DNA from: Weeksellaceae bacterium TAE3-ERU29 | GTDB lineage: Bacteria; Bacteroidota; Bacteroidia; Flavobacteriales; Weeksellaceae | Length of the DNA stretch: 64,000 nt | Assembly (NCBI GenBank): GCA_019218445.1 | Contig: JAHUUM010000010.1 | Location: 1 to 64,000 of the forward strand | Reading direction: 5' to 3' | In this document: one piece after another, positions 52,735-61,775 of the stretch | How the letters are laid out: every line of letters starts with the position of its first letter | Position numbering within the stretch: the first letter of the stretch is position 1 | Notes under the pieces: model-generated | Database searches by the model: none | What the model saw: only the letters and a program-made list of their open reading frames with translations | Told to the model about the DNA's origin: nothing | Position numbers and translations under genes: made by a program

Positions 52735-54018
52735 TTAAACGATAGGTGTTTTTTCTAAAATATCATCTCTTTCTTTCACTTTATGTCCTACTAAAGCATA
52801 GTATAACAAGAATAACTCACCAACTACAACGATGATCCAAGTTAATTCCCATCCTCCGACAGCATCTGCAGTGATACCTTGAACGAATGGTAGAATTGCT
52901 CCACCTACAACCCCCATCATTAAAGCTCCTGAACCTTTAGAAGTATATCTTCCGAGTCTTTCGATAGCTAATGCGAAAATTGCAGGCCACATAATTGAAT
53001 GGAATAAACCTACTCCTACAAGTAACCAAGGGTTTTTTAGTACCATAGATGCAATTACTAATATAGTTGCAGCAATAGAGGTTACAAGTAATTGTGTATT
53101 TGCAGGGATTTTACTTACGAAACTTCCTGCTAAACGTCCAATAAGCATTCCTCCCCAGTACATAGAAGCCATTTGAGCTGCTGTAGTAGCTTGGTATCCT
53201 ATATCTTCTGCAAAAAGGTTGATGTTAGCTCCAACTGCCACTTCTACTCCTACATAAAAGAAGATAGCTAAAACTCCTAATGCTAAGTGAGAGAATTTCC
53301 AAACGCTTTTTGGTAATTTTTCATCTTTATTAGCTGTACTTCCTGCAATGTCAGGTAAATCTAATTTTTTAAGAATAATAGTTAAAATAGCTACTACTAC
53401 AATTAAGATTCCAAAAGGTAGATATAATGAATCTACTCTCATATCTTCTACAGATTGTCCTTGGAAAATAACATAAGCAACAAAGAAAGGTGCTAAAGTA
53501 GTCATAGTCGAGTTACCTGCTCCTGCAATTGTTTGTCTTTGCACTCCACTGGTTCCCGGTACTTTACAAGCTACCAGATAAGGATTAATTGCTGCTTGTA
53601 AAAAGGTTAAAGCTGTTCCTGCTACAAATGATCCTAAAAGGAAAATAAAGTAAGCATGAGGAATAGTAGCTCCTGCTATTACCATAGAAGAACCTCCAGA
53701 TGCACTGAATTGATAGGCTGATAATTCGAAAATACCGAAAGCGACTATCAGTATAATTAAGCCTCTTACAAGAGAGTTTCTATATCCTACGGAGTCGATT
53801 GATTTTGCTCCTACATTTCCCATTACTAAATAAGCCAAGAAAAAGGAGAATGTAATAAGGGTAGTTAATGTATTTTGCAAATCACCTGCTTTACTTAAAA
53901 AAGCGGATTTTAATGGTAGTTGAAACTGCTGATTAACCACAGTAATGAAACCTACCAACGCCATTAGGATTACCATTGTAATAAATGGACCTAAATAATT
54001 TTGTTTTGTTTTACTCAT
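52735..54018 (-). CDS. Glucose/galactose-type MFS permease (FHS family)
   Basis: Twelve-helix sugar/proton symporter of the fucose-galactose-glucose branch (GluP/FucP). Family traits are the start F-I-T-V-V-N-Q-Q-F near residue 26, QAAINPYLVACKVPGTSGVQ in the middle, and GRLAGSFVSKIPANTQLL in the second half. Length 427 is normal. I chose ATG 54018; the TTG nine codons earlier would add MIKNKNHIQ, a polar lead not seen in relatives. Its place before galK supports galactose as a substrate, which is inference. Confidence 0.93.
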   Translation of the reverse strand: MSKTKQNYLGPFITMVILMALVGFITVVNQQFQLPLKSAFLSKAGDLQNTLTTLITFSFFLAYLVMGNVGAKSIDSVGYRNSLVRGLIILIVAFGIFELSAYQFSASGGSSMVIAGATIPHAYFIFLLGSFVAGTALTFLQAAINPYLVACKVPGTSGVQRQTIAGAGNSTMTTLAPFFVAYVIFQGQSVEDMRVDSLYLPFGILIVVVAILTIILKKLDLPDIAGSTANKDEKLPKSVWKFSHLALGVLAIFFYVGVEVAVGANINLFAEDIGYQATTAAQMASMYWGGMLIGRLAGSFVSKIPANTQLLVTSIAATILVIASMVLKNPWLLVGVGLFHSIMWPAIFALAIERLGRYTSKGSGALMMGVVGGAILPFVQGITADAVGGWELTWIIVVVGELFLLYYALVGHKVKERDDILEKTPIV

Positions 54019-54120
54019 TTGTATATGATTTTTATTTTTTATCAATTAAACTTACTGCAAAATACAACTTTTTTTCAATTTCCCAAGAATAAAAAAATAT
54101 GATTAAATATATGTTTTATA

Positions 54121-54861
54121 TTAAAAAGGAAGTAATTCGGGATTTATATCTAAAAGATTATTTTTTAAATATTTATTTATCATTTCCGGCGTAAAGTTTT
54201 CTTTACCTAAAATATTTAAATTCTTAATTAAATCTTGAAAATCTAAGAGCGTATATTCACTAAGCATTGTACAAGCAATGGGTTTATAAGAAAAATGCCA
54301 TGGCTCGTAAGCAAAACCTTTTCTGTTTTTTTCATTAGTATAGACTTCATAAAAACCAAATTTATGAGCATTTTCGTTCAGCCATAATTTAAATGGATGG
54401 TAAACGCCTCCTTTATTAAAATGTTTTTCGTTCAGAGGGTTATCTACAATTCCTACTTTACCATCAATAATATCTAAATCCGTTCCCCAATGATGGCGAG
54501 ATGTTCCGGGAATTGTACTGTAAAGTATAATTTTCTCTATTGCTTTCTGAGGAGAAAGTCCACTTTTTATATACTTTTTATACTTTCTGTCCCAAATAGA
54601 TTTTTGATGATTAAACGAACGATAACTCGAGATTACATAAGGTGAAAATCCGTCTTTTTTTGCAGCTTCTTGTAATTTAGAAAAAGCTTCAGCGACTTCT
54701 TTTTGTAGTTTAAAATCTTTTCCATAAAGTTTAATATTTGCACGTCCTGTAAGTTCTGCTAAGCTATAATTAGCTTGAGCATTTACTTTTAGACAATTAA
54801 AAATTAATACTAAAAATATAGCGATAAAAGATGTTTTTTTTATAAAAAGTCGTCTATTCAT
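54121..54861 (-). CDS. M15 family D-alanyl-D-alanine carboxypeptidase (VanY-like)
   Basis: Exported zinc peptidase that trims the terminal D-Ala of peptidoglycan stems. The N-terminus is a signal or anchor segment (basic residues then a hydrophobic stretch, about 8-29). The catalytic core has SYRSFNHQKSIW near 81, PGTSRHHWGTDLDIID with zinc His and Asp near 118-133, and YEPWHFSYKP with the third ligand His near 190. Length 246 is normal for VanY/DacD-type proteins. Its ATG overlaps the antiporter gene end by 8 bases, so the two are co-translated. Confidence 0.93.
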   Translation of the reverse strand: MNRRLFIKKTSFIAIFLVLIFNCLKVNAQANYSLAELTGRANIKLYGKDFKLQKEVAEAFSKLQEAAKKDGFSPYVISSYRSFNHQKSIWDRKYKKYIKSGLSPQKAIEKIILYSTIPGTSRHHWGTDLDIIDGKVGIVDNPLNEKHFNKGGVYHPFKLWLNENAHKFGFYEVYTNEKNRKGFAYEPWHFSYKPIACTMLSEYTLLDFQDLIKNLNILGKENFTPEMINKYLKNNLLDINPELLPF

Positions 54862-56122
54862 TTTTATTAATTACATCACCAAAGGAATCTAAATCAACTT
54901 TTGGTTTATCTCCTTTTTTATTCTCCGGTGATAAAATCAATCCAATTAGCATAATAAACATGGATAATAAAATAACGATTAGCAGTACTTTCTGATTCAC
55001 AAAATCATTGCTCATTGCTAAAGGTAAATCTAAAAATAATAAAATCGTAATTAACCCTCTTGGTGCAATAGTAGCCACCGGTAATATACTTTTGGGTTGT
55101 GTAATGCCGAAGTATAAGAACCGCACGGCGAATATAACTCCTATAATTGCTAAACCATATAGATAAGTAGCAGGGTTCATAAACATATCTAAGGTAATAT
55201 TGAAACCAAAGAATAAGAAAAATCCTGTTCTAATTAAAAAAGTAGATTCAGCAGTTAATAAATGGAACTCATGTAAACCTTCATTTACCTTTTTTGTAGG
55301 AATATATTTTTTTAATTTATCCGGTAGCATATCTCTGGTATTTGCCATGAATAACCCAAAAAAGAAAATAATAATAAGTGCAGATAAATGGAATTTTTTA
55401 GCAATTACATAAGCCAATATTAATAAAGCTAAAATTAAGAAGAATTTTACTTTATGCGAGATTCTTTCTATAAGTGTAAATAGAATATAAGTAACTATAA
55501 AAGATACAATAACAACTGTGCCTATTTCTATAATAAGCTCAAAAAATGATCCTATTCCTATAGGTATAATAGCCTCATAGGGTTCTCCGAGTGAATCTAC
55601 GATATGTGGTTTTAAAAAGTAAAAAAGTACAATCCCCAGTATATCTGAAAAGGTGGATTCGTAAACAACAAATTCTTTATCCTTTTCAAAAAGCCCTGCA
55701 GCACTTGGAATTGCCACAGCACTACTAATGATGGCTAAAGGAGTAACCTCTAACATTGCATTGAGAAAGGGGACGCCTAACCAATGGTTTACCATAAAAG
55801 CCAAACTTGTGGCTGTTACCAGTAAAATAGTGAGGGCAGAAAAGAAACCTTTAATAATTACCCCTTTTTTTTCTTTATTTATTTTTAGTTCCAATGCTCC
55901 CTCCAAAACGATAAGAATTAACCCTAATGTTCCAAAAGTGGGAATAATTTTATCTAAATAAGGAATGTGATAATTGAAGTTATCCGCAAGGAAACGTAAC
56001 CCGATACCTGTTGCAATTAATAAAATTACAGAAGGAAATCGAGTGTTTCTTGCGATAGTATCAAATAAATAGGAAAATATTATAAGTATGGACATTCCGC
56101 CCATTATAAAATATATATCCAT
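54854..56122 (-). CDS. Cation:proton antiporter (CPA1, NhaP-like)
   Basis: Integral membrane antiporter exchanging sodium or potassium for protons. About 12 helices are visible. Markers are the G-L-I-L-I-V-L-E-G-A-L-E helix near residue 70-81, ISSAVAIPSAAGLF near 130, and FSDILGIVLFYFL near 157, whose Asp is the expected transport residue. The protein ends in a short cytoplasmic tail of about 30 polar residues, so the regulatory TrkA_C domain of longer relatives is absent. It lies 9 bases after pepT, upstream of the DD-carboxypeptidase gene, on one probable transcript. Confidence 0.9.
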   Translation of the reverse strand: MDIYFIMGGMSILIIFSYLFDTIARNTRFPSVILLIATGIGLRFLADNFNYHIPYLDKIIPTFGTLGLILIVLEGALELKINKEKKGVIIKGFFSALTILLVTATSLAFMVNHWLGVPFLNAMLEVTPLAIISSAVAIPSAAGLFEKDKEFVVYESTFSDILGIVLFYFLKPHIVDSLGEPYEAIIPIGIGSFFELIIEIGTVVIVSFIVTYILFTLIERISHKVKFFLILALLILAYVIAKKFHLSALIIIFFFGLFMANTRDMLPDKLKKYIPTKKVNEGLHEFHLLTAESTFLIRTGFFLFFGFNITLDMFMNPATYLYGLAIIGVIFAVRFLYFGITQPKSILPVATIAPRGLITILLFLDLPLAMSNDFVNQKVLLIVILLSMFIMLIGLILSPENKKGDKPKVDLDSFGDVINKNE

Positions 56123-56131
56123 ATGTAGATT

Positions 56132-57376
56132 TTAGAATTTATTTGTAGCTAATTCTGCCATTTTTATAATTACTTCAGTCGCTTTTTCCATAGATTCTAA
56201 AGTAACATACTCAAAACGACTATGGAAATTTTGTCCACCTGCAAAAATATTAGGACAAGGTAAACCTTTATAAGAAAGCTGAGCTCCGTCTGTTCCACCA
56301 CGAATTGGTTTTATCAATGGTTTTATGTTAAGCTCTTTCATTGCTTCTTCCGCAAGATCTACAATATACATTTTATCTTTAATATGCTGTTTCATATTAA
56401 AGTATTGATCTTTAATTTCAATAAAAACTCTTTCTTCACCAATTTCCTCATTGATTTTTTTGGTGATGTCTAAAAGTAATTTTTTTCTTTCTTCGAATTT
56501 ATTTTCGTCGTGATCTCTAATGATTAAATCTAAATTTAACTCATCTACACCACCATTTAATCCCATTTGATGGAAGAATCCTTCTACACCGGAAGTGCTT
56601 TCAGGAACTTCATTTGCCGGTAACATATCTCCAAATTTTCTGTAAATATGAAGAGCATTTACCATTTTTCCTTTAGCATATCCCGGGTGAACCATTTTTC
56701 CTTTAAAAGTTACTTTAGCCCCCGCAGCATTAAAGTTTTCGTACTCTAATTCTCCTACGGAACTTCCGTCCATAGTATAAGCCCAATCTGCACCAAATTT
56801 CTCAACATCAAATAAATGAGCCCCTTTTCCTACCTCTTCATCAGGAGTAAAACCAACTGCAATTCTTGGTCTTGGAATATCAGGATTTGCAATTAAGTAC
56901 TCAATTGCAGTTACTATTTCAGCAATTCCTGCTTTGTCGTCTGCCCCTAAAAGAGTAGTCCCGTCGGTAGTGATTAAAGTTTCACCTTTATAACCTTCTA
57001 ACTCAGGAAATTCAGAAACTTTTAAAATAATATTTTCAGTTTTATTTAAGACAACATCTTTTCCGTCGTAATTTTCCCAAATCTGAGGATTTACGTTTTC
57101 TCCGTTAAAATCGGGAGAAGTGTCAAAGTGTGCTATAAAGCCAATTGTAGGTAATTCTTTCTCTTGGTTAGAGGGTAAGTATCCCATAACATAAGCGTGA
57201 TCATCTATACTTACGTCTTCTAATCCTAATTCCTCTAATTCATTTTTTAAGTAGCGAGCTAAATCCCATTGACGCTCAGTACTTGGGATTTCATCTACGT
57301 CAGGCTCACTAGTGGTATAAACTTTTGTGTACCCTATGAATCTTTCTAATAATTTTTTATTCCAATTCGACTCCAT
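56132..57376 (-). CDS. pepT: Peptidase T (tripeptide aminopeptidase)
   Basis: M20 family di-zinc aminopeptidase that removes the N-terminal residue of tripeptides. Zinc ligands: HFDTSPD near residue 82, DGTTLLGADDKAGIAE near 137-152, and the catalytic pair DEEVGKGA near 178. Later come MDGSSVGELEYE and GGTDGAQLSYKGLPCPN near 361. Length 414 is normal. It is the first gene of a pepT-antiporter-carboxypeptidase unit, divergent from the HMG-CoA lyase gene with 67 bases between starts. Confidence 0.97.
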   Translation of the reverse strand: MESNWNKKLLERFIGYTKVYTTSEPDVDEIPSTERQWDLARYLKNELEELGLEDVSIDDHAYVMGYLPSNQEKELPTIGFIAHFDTSPDFNGENVNPQIWENYDGKDVVLNKTENIILKVSEFPELEGYKGETLITTDGTTLLGADDKAGIAEIVTAIEYLIANPDIPRPRIAVGFTPDEEVGKGAHLFDVEKFGADWAYTMDGSSVGELEYENFNAAGAKVTFKGKMVHPGYAKGKMVNALHIYRKFGDMLPANEVPESTSGVEGFFHQMGLNGGVDELNLDLIIRDHDENKFEERKKLLLDITKKINEEIGEERVFIEIKDQYFNMKQHIKDKMYIVDLAEEAMKELNIKPLIKPIRGGTDGAQLSYKGLPCPNIFAGGQNFHSRFEYVTLESMEKATEVIIKMAELATNKF

Positions 57377-57443
57377 AAAAAAAATTTTGGTAAATATAGT
57401 GAATTTAAATTATCTTTAGCGGAATTCGTACCCAATTATTAAA

Positions 57444-58295
57444 ATGTTAAAGATTGTAGATTGTCCAAGAGATGCTATGCAAGGCTTAAAAAAAATCATT
57501 CCTACGGATGTTAAAATAGCTTATTTGCAAGACTTATTATTAGTGAATTTCAATGTTTTAGACTGTGGGAGTTTCGTTTCTCCCAAAGCAATTCCTCAAA
57601 TGGCAGATACAGCTGAAGTAATTTCATCTTTAGATTTAAGCATTACTAAAACAAAAATTTCTGTTGTTGTAGCAAATGAACGAGGAGCAGAAGGAGCGTT
57701 AAAAATAAAAAACATTCATTATTTAGGCTTTCCTTTATCGATTTCAGAAAAATTTCAACAATATAATGCCAATTGTTCTTGTGAAGAAGGTTTGCAAAGA
57801 ATTAAAAATATTTTTGATTTAACAAAAGGTACAAAAAAAGAATTAGTCGTTTATTTATCTATGGGGTTTGGAAATCCTTACGGAGAGTTTTGGAATAGAG
57901 ATTTAGTATTTAATTATGTAGAAAAAGTTTTAGAAATCGGAATTACGAAAATAAATCTTTCTGATACGGTGGGAACAGCAGATGAAGAAGACATCTCAGC
58001 TATATTTTCTACTTTAAATAAAAAATACCCGAAAATTCAGTTTTCTGCACATTTCCATACAATTTATAACGATTGGTACACAAAAGTTTCTTCGGCTTAT
58101 GATGCCGGATGCCGTAGTTTTGACGGAGCAATACAAGGATATGGAGGCTGTCCGCTTTCCGGTGTGAGTTTACTGGGGAATATGCCTACTGAAAAATTAA
58201 TAAGTTTTGCCAATGCTAAAAAAGAGAAAATACAGATAAATCCGTTAGCTTTTGAGCACGCATTTAATAATGCTTTAACATTGTTTGGCGAGTAA
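57444..58295 (+). CDS. Hydroxymethylglutaryl-CoA lyase-like (HMGL family)
   Basis: TIM-barrel lyase of the DRE-TIM family that splits HMG-CoA into acetoacetate and acetyl-CoA in leucine breakdown. Opening motif DCPRDAMQGLKKIIPT (E-C-P-R-D-A-M-Q in many relatives), metal and substrate sites NLSDTVGTADEED and FSAHFHT, and the active-site Cys loop GYGGCPLSGVSLLGNMP near residues 230-246. Length 283 is normal. A possible promoter (TTG 57387-57389, 21-base spacer, TATCTTTA 57411-57418) precedes it. The related CoA-lyases are hard to separate by sequence, but this is the best fit. Confidence 0.9.
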   Translation: MLKIVDCPRDAMQGLKKIIPTDVKIAYLQDLLLVNFNVLDCGSFVSPKAIPQMADTAEVISSLDLSITKTKISVVVANERGAEGALKIKNIHYLGFPLSISEKFQQYNANCSCEEGLQRIKNIFDLTKGTKKELVVYLSMGFGNPYGEFWNRDLVFNYVEKVLEIGITKINLSDTVGTADEEDISAIFSTLNKKYPKIQFSAHFHTIYNDWYTKVSSAYDAGCRSFDGAIQGYGGCPLSGVSLLGNMPTEKLISFANAKKEKIQINPLAFEHAFNNALTLFGE

Positions 58296-58352
58296 GTATT
58301 TGCATAACTTTTGGTTATACTTTACCTTAGCCGAATCAATTATGAAAAATCT

Positions 58353-59561
58353 ATGAAGAAAATAACTACTTTTATTGTTCTGTTTTTGTTAATAGCACTG
58401 AATGCACAAAACTATATTCAGGTGAATGACAGAAAAATAAGTGTTGAAGAGTTTAAAAATCTTTATAAAAATAATATAGAAGCAGAAGGTATCAAAAATG
58501 CTTTAAATTCTTTTATTCAATATGAATTAATGTTTCAGAAATCTAAAAAAGAAAAAGCAGATACAACTTATTATTTTAAAAGTCTTTATAACTCAAATAT
58601 AGCAGCTTACGCAAAACCTTTTTATGATAGTCTTGTAACTGTAGAGGTAGCGAAAATGAATGTTTCTATAGATTCATTAAATAATGATGAAAAGAAATAT
58701 ATTCTTAATAATATCTTTTTTAAAGAGAACTTTAAAGATTTAAAAGTAGATTCTACAGTTTTGGTTGAGGTGAATAAATTTGTAGGAGAAGACTTTTTAA
58801 ATAAAGAAAAACCGAATAATTTTAAAGGAAATAAAACTATATTTTCTACAAAAACAGGTAAGTTTACTCAGAAAGATTACGCAGAGCTTTTAAATCAGGC
58901 TCAGAAAGAAGTAGTTGCAGATATGAAGCTTTCGGACTTTTTACAAAAAGCGTATTTCTATATAAGAGATAAATTTATTTTAGATGATATAAGAAGTAAT
59001 ATAGATTCTCATTATCCGGCATACAAAAAGCTTTCAGATGAGCTCAAAAGAACAATTTATGTGAATTATTTTATAGAAAAAGAAATTTACCATAAAGCAG
59101 ATCAAGATTTAGCAGGGAAAAGTGAATTTTTGAAAAGCAATGCAAAAAGCTATACTTGGCCAACGAGGTATGAGCTAAATATTTATCGTTATCAAAATAA
59201 GGGAGATGCGAAAAAAATAGAAAATTGGATTAAATTCGGAAAAACTTCTGACTTTATCAATAAACAATTCGATGGTCAGTTTATAGATAATTCGCCAAAA
59301 GTGGTTTTCACAACAGGTTATTTCCCTTTAAATAATAAAGACTTAGGAGAAATCAATCCAAATCAGAAAATTCAAAATTCAACTTATAGAAATGCACCTG
59401 CAATCATAAATGTAATCAAAGAAATTCCGCCTGTTTTAATGACGGTAGAAGAAGCCGGAAATACACTTAGAGATGATTACAGAAGTTTTATGTTTAATAA
59501 AGTTTTAGCTGAAATTAAAGCAGATGCAAATATTGTAATTCCTAATGAATTGAATAACTAA
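58353..59561 (+). CDS. SurA-like exported chaperone/isomerase homologue (first of three)
   Basis: Periplasmic protein of the SurA/PpiC group by position and layout. Signal peptide 1-19 (ends LNAQ) leads into an alpha-helical N-domain (about 20-200). I do not see a clear parvulin catalytic domain; the segment around RYELNIYRYQNKGDAKK might be a degenerate one. The gene ends one base into the next (shared A of TAATG), so the three are coupled. ATG 58353 is preferred, because it gives a clean signal peptide. Function is inferred from the neighbourhood: escorting outer-membrane proteins. Confidence 0.7.
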   Translation: MKKITTFIVLFLLIALNAQNYIQVNDRKISVEEFKNLYKNNIEAEGIKNALNSFIQYELMFQKSKKEKADTTYYFKSLYNSNIAAYAKPFYDSLVTVEVAKMNVSIDSLNNDEKKYILNNIFFKENFKDLKVDSTVLVEVNKFVGEDFLNKEKPNNFKGNKTIFSTKTGKFTQKDYAELLNQAQKEVVADMKLSDFLQKAYFYIRDKFILDDIRSNIDSHYPAYKKLSDELKRTIYVNYFIEKEIYHKADQDLAGKSEFLKSNAKSYTWPTRYELNIYRYQNKGDAKKIENWIKFGKTSDFINKQFDGQFIDNSPKVVFTTGYFPLNNKDLGEINPNQKIQNSTYRNAPAIINVIKEIPPVLMTVEEAGNTLRDDYRSFMFNKVLAEIKADANIVIPNELNN

Positions 59562-60397
59562 TGTCTAAAAAACATATATTTTTCTATTTATTTCTCGTTT
59601 TTATTTTTGCCTGTAACTCCATGGGGGAGAATGTAGTGGCAAAATACAAAGATTATGAACTTACAACCACTGAGCTTATAGGAGTAATTCCTCCAGAAAT
59701 ATCTAAAGAAGATAGTGCCAGAATAGCAGATGGTTATATTAAAAATTGGCTGAAAGAAAAAGTTCTTATGGAGAATAGTCAAGATATTTTGAGTAATGAT
59801 AAATTACTAATGATAGAAGCAAAAGTTCAAGACTATAAAAACGAATTAATTTTAAATGAATTAGAAGAAGAGTGGTTAGAGGAAAATCCACCGGAAGAGC
59901 CAACAGATGAAGAGGTAAAAGCATTTTATGATAAAAACCCGAATATAATTCCGGTTAATAATACAATTGTGGAGTATCAGTTTATAAATTCTGATAAGGA
60001 AGATCTCTATAAAAGTAGAGAATTACTCAAAAAAAATACTCCGGAAGCTTTAGAAGAGCTGTCTAAACTGGCAAAAGAAAAGAAATATACCAATCAATTG
60101 AAAAAAAATCAATGGGTAGAATGGGATGATTTAGTAAGTATAACTCCACTGTCTGATAATTCCCCTCAAAGTTTGTATCTTGTTAAAAATAAGATGTTTG
60201 AAATTAAAAATAAAGATAAAATATTTTTATTAAAAGTGGTAGATTATGCTAAAAAAGGAGAGGCGGCTCCGTTAAGTTATTCTAAAAAAGCACTGAAAAG
60301 TATATTATTAAATAAAAGAAAGTTAAATTTGCTTTCTCAAAAAAAGGAAGATTTATACCAAAAAGCAATTTATGAAAATGAAATTCAACGTAAATAA
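59561..60397 (+). CDS. SurA-like lipoprotein (second of three)
   Basis: Lipoprotein with lipobox IFAC (Cys18). The mature part is mainly helical and very charged, with a SurA-type N-domain (LTTTELIGVIPPEISKEDSA, then a long helix) and a segment near residue 120 (EPTDEEVKAFYDKN) that matches the start of SurA-family chaperone domains. No catalytic parvulin motif is evident, so it may be a pure chaperone. The start overlaps the previous stop codon by one base and its end overlaps the start of the third gene by 26 bases. Co-translation in a fixed ratio is likely. Confidence 0.72.
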   Translation: MSKKHIFFYLFLVFIFACNSMGENVVAKYKDYELTTTELIGVIPPEISKEDSARIADGYIKNWLKEKVLMENSQDILSNDKLLMIEAKVQDYKNELILNELEEEWLEENPPEEPTDEEVKAFYDKNPNIIPVNNTIVEYQFINSDKEDLYKSRELLKKNTPEALEELSKLAKEKKYTNQLKKNQWVEWDDLVSITPLSDNSPQSLYLVKNKMFEIKNKDKIFLLKVVDYAKKGEAAPLSYSKKALKSILLNKRKLNLLSQKKEDLYQKAIYENEIQRK

Positions 60398-61718
60398 AAT
60401 TATATTCGCACTATTATTTGTGTCGCAATTAGGTTTTGCTCAGAGCAGTGGAACGAAAATAGACGGCGTAGAGGCGGTAATAGGAAACGAGATTATACTA
60501 CAATCAGATATTGATAGAGATTTTGAAATCGCTAAACAAAGCGGACAGTCTTTTCCTGATAAATGTAGTTTCTTAAATAATATACTGGTACAGAAAATGG
60601 TGCTTAACCAAGCAAAAAACGATACTTTGGTTTCGGTTTCTGATGATAGAATAAAAGCAAGAGTAAATGGAATTTTAGAGGATTTCCGTTCTCGTGCAAC
60701 AGATGAACAATTATTCCAAATGTATGGAGTGAAAACCATTCCGGAACTACAAAACGAATTGGAAATCATTGTAAAAGAAAATGCTTTGATAGAAAGTAAA
60801 AAAGGATTAATAGAAGATGGAGTAGATGCTTCTCCTGAGGATGTTAAAAACTTTTTCGAGAAAAATAAAAGTGAGTTGCCAAGAATAAATGAAGAGGTAG
60901 AATTAGCTCATATTATCATTTACCCTGAAATTACAGAGGAACATAAACAGCAAATAATAGATTCTCTTCAACAGATAAAAAAAGAAATAGAACAGGGGGG
61001 GAGTTTTGCTACAAAAGCTAAGTTATTTTCGGACGATCCCGGTTCTGCAAATGAGGGCGGTTTATATAAAAATATAAGAAGAGGGAAATTTGTACCTGAG
61101 TTTGATGCTGTTGCATTTAACTTAGAAGAAGGACAAATTTCTGATCCGGTAGAAACTGAATTTGGTTTCCATATTATTCAATTAGATAAAAGATTGGGAC
61201 AGGCAATAGACGTAAGACATATTTTAATAACACCGAAACCAACCGAAGCGGAAATAGCTGCGGCTAAGGAGAAGTTAAATAAAATAAAAGAAGATATTAA
61301 GTTAGGTAAATTAACTTTTAAAGAAGCTGCTTATCAAAACTCGGTAGATAAATATACTCGATTTAATGGAGGTGTTTTAACCAATCCACAAACAGGAGAA
61401 GATAGATTTGAGAGAAGTGGATTGCCGTATAATCAAATTTATGCTTTGGCAGGATTGAAAAAAGGAGATATAAGTGATGTATTTGAATCTGATTATAGAA
61501 ATAAAAAAGTATTATCTATTTTACAATTGAAAGATGTAATACCGGCACACCAAATTGATTTAAGTACAGATTATACAAGATTAAAAAACTATACTTTACA
61601 ACAGAAAAAACAAGAGAAATTATATAAGTGGATTAGAGAAAACTTAGATAAGACTTATGTAAAAATAGGGAAAGATTACCAAAATTGTAATTTTGATTTT
61701 AATTGGCTTAAGAAATAA
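60372..61718 (+). CDS. surA: Peptidyl-prolyl isomerase SurA
   Basis: Periplasmic chaperone and prolyl isomerase for outer-membrane proteins. Signal peptide 1-24 (hydrophobic core, then GFAQ), N-domain with IDGVEAVIGNEIILQSDIDR. The first parvulin domain is at about 173-277 (VELAHIIIYPEITEE, then FSDDPGSANEGG and FGFHIIQLDKR), the second at about 278-380 (DVRHILITPKPTEA, then FNGGVLTNPQ). Length 448 fits SurA with two parvulin domains. The start ATG 60372 lies inside the previous gene; ATG 60378 two codons on is an alternative. A terminator follows. Confidence 0.92.
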   Translation: MKMKFNVNKIIFALLFVSQLGFAQSSGTKIDGVEAVIGNEIILQSDIDRDFEIAKQSGQSFPDKCSFLNNILVQKMVLNQAKNDTLVSVSDDRIKARVNGILEDFRSRATDEQLFQMYGVKTIPELQNELEIIVKENALIESKKGLIEDGVDASPEDVKNFFEKNKSELPRINEEVELAHIIIYPEITEEHKQQIIDSLQQIKKEIEQGGSFATKAKLFSDDPGSANEGGLYKNIRRGKFVPEFDAVAFNLEEGQISDPVETEFGFHIIQLDKRLGQAIDVRHILITPKPTEAEIAAAKEKLNKIKEDIKLGKLTFKEAAYQNSVDKYTRFNGGVLTNPQTGEDRFERSGLPYNQIYALAGLKKGDISDVFESDYRNKKVLSILQLKDVIPAHQIDLSTDYTRLKNYTLQQKKQEKLYKWIRENLDKTYVKIGKDYQNCNFDFNWLKK

Positions 61719-61740
61719 TTGAGTCAATAAAAAATATTAG

Positions 61741-61775
61741 AATAGAGTCGCTAAAAAGTGGCTCTATTTTTTTAT
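61741..61775 (+). terminator. Terminator of the surA cluster
   Basis: Eleven-pair stem with two G-T pairs (61741-61751 with 61758-61768, loop TAAAAA) and a run of T. The stop codon and last lysine codons of the leftward amylase gene (61764-61775) lie inside this structure. Confidence 0.8.
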
